Of a DNA stretch of 64,000 bases, positions 62,228 to 64,000 are shown one piece after another (positions within the stretch are counted from its first letter, which is position 1; each line of letters begins with the position of its first letter). The notes under the pieces are model-generated. The model made no database searches and was not told the DNA's origin. It was given only the letters and a program-made list of their open reading frames with translations. The DNA comes from Gemmatimonadota bacterium (lineage in GTDB: Bacteria > Gemmatimonadota > Gemmatimonadetes > Longimicrobiales > Gaopeijiaceae). The stretch spans positions 45,155 through 109,154 of the forward strand of contig JAPPOV010000033.1 in assembly GCA_028873595.1 (NCBI GenBank), read 5' to 3'. The position numbers and the translations under genes were made by a program.

Positions 62228-64000
<1,773 letters not shown>

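Overview
The window is a high-GC bacterial chromosome segment (about 60-65% GC by eye) that is densely packed with exported hydrolases, lipoproteins and beta-propeller proteins. Several features point to Gemmatimonadota or a close relative, probably free-living or marine: paired choice-of-anchor-B/LVIVD proteins, a giant BNR-repeat (sortilin-like) protein, N-acyl-D-amino-acid deacylases overlapping beta-lactamase-fold hydrolases, PVC-like SGNH/propeller fusions, and a CarboxypepD_reg/TonB receptor. This taxonomic guess is an inference from gene content. I saw no rRNA, tRNA, CRISPR array, insertion sequence or phage gene.

Layout. 1-12.2 kb, minus strand: a penicillin acylase cut by the window edge, an SDR/epimerase and an NTF2-like protein. 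Upstream of these lies a tightly spaced operon of ThuA, an SGNH/propeller/cupredoxin fusion, the two halves of a Tm-1-type protein as separate genes, and a bifunctional aldolase/dehydrogenase. 12.3-20.8 kb: a divergent Tat-exported sulfatase, an orphan MenB, a methyltransferase, a GMC oxidoreductase with its small Tat subunit, and an amidohydrolase. 20.9-31.1 kb: two convergent choice-of-anchor-B paralogs, a TlpA thioredoxin, the BNR-repeat protein and a GlcG/HbpS protein. 31.4-45.1 kb: two opposed copies of a deacylase + serine-hydrolase cassette around an epoxide hydrolase, an AbgT transporter and an amidase, followed by an M14 peptidase and an acetamidase. This looks like a locus for salvage of acylated amino acids or peptides. 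45.2-52.3 kb: a cupin, an MBL-fold hydrolase with a VCBS-repeat partner, an M28 peptidase, and a c-type heme/copper-monooxygenase-like protein with a secreted partner. 52.5-56.1 kb: an ECF sigma factor, anti-sigma factor and TonB-dependent receptor module. 56.1-64 kb: DUF1684 and DUF3179 genes each interrupted by an in-frame TGA, a radical SAM protein, an ornithine-cyclodeaminase homolog, a DUF1028 protein, a truncated hemoglobin and katG (cut by the window edge).

The most striking observation is the DUF3179 gene at 58181-59224. Its in-frame TGA falls exactly on the first Cys of the family CxxC motif. A hairpin with the apical loop GGUCU closed by C-G, the loop that SelB recognises in classical bacterial SECIS elements, begins 13 nt after the TGA, and its loop lies 21 nt after it. 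This is a strong candidate for an exported selenoprotein in an uncharacterised family that ordinary gene callers would split into two ORFs.
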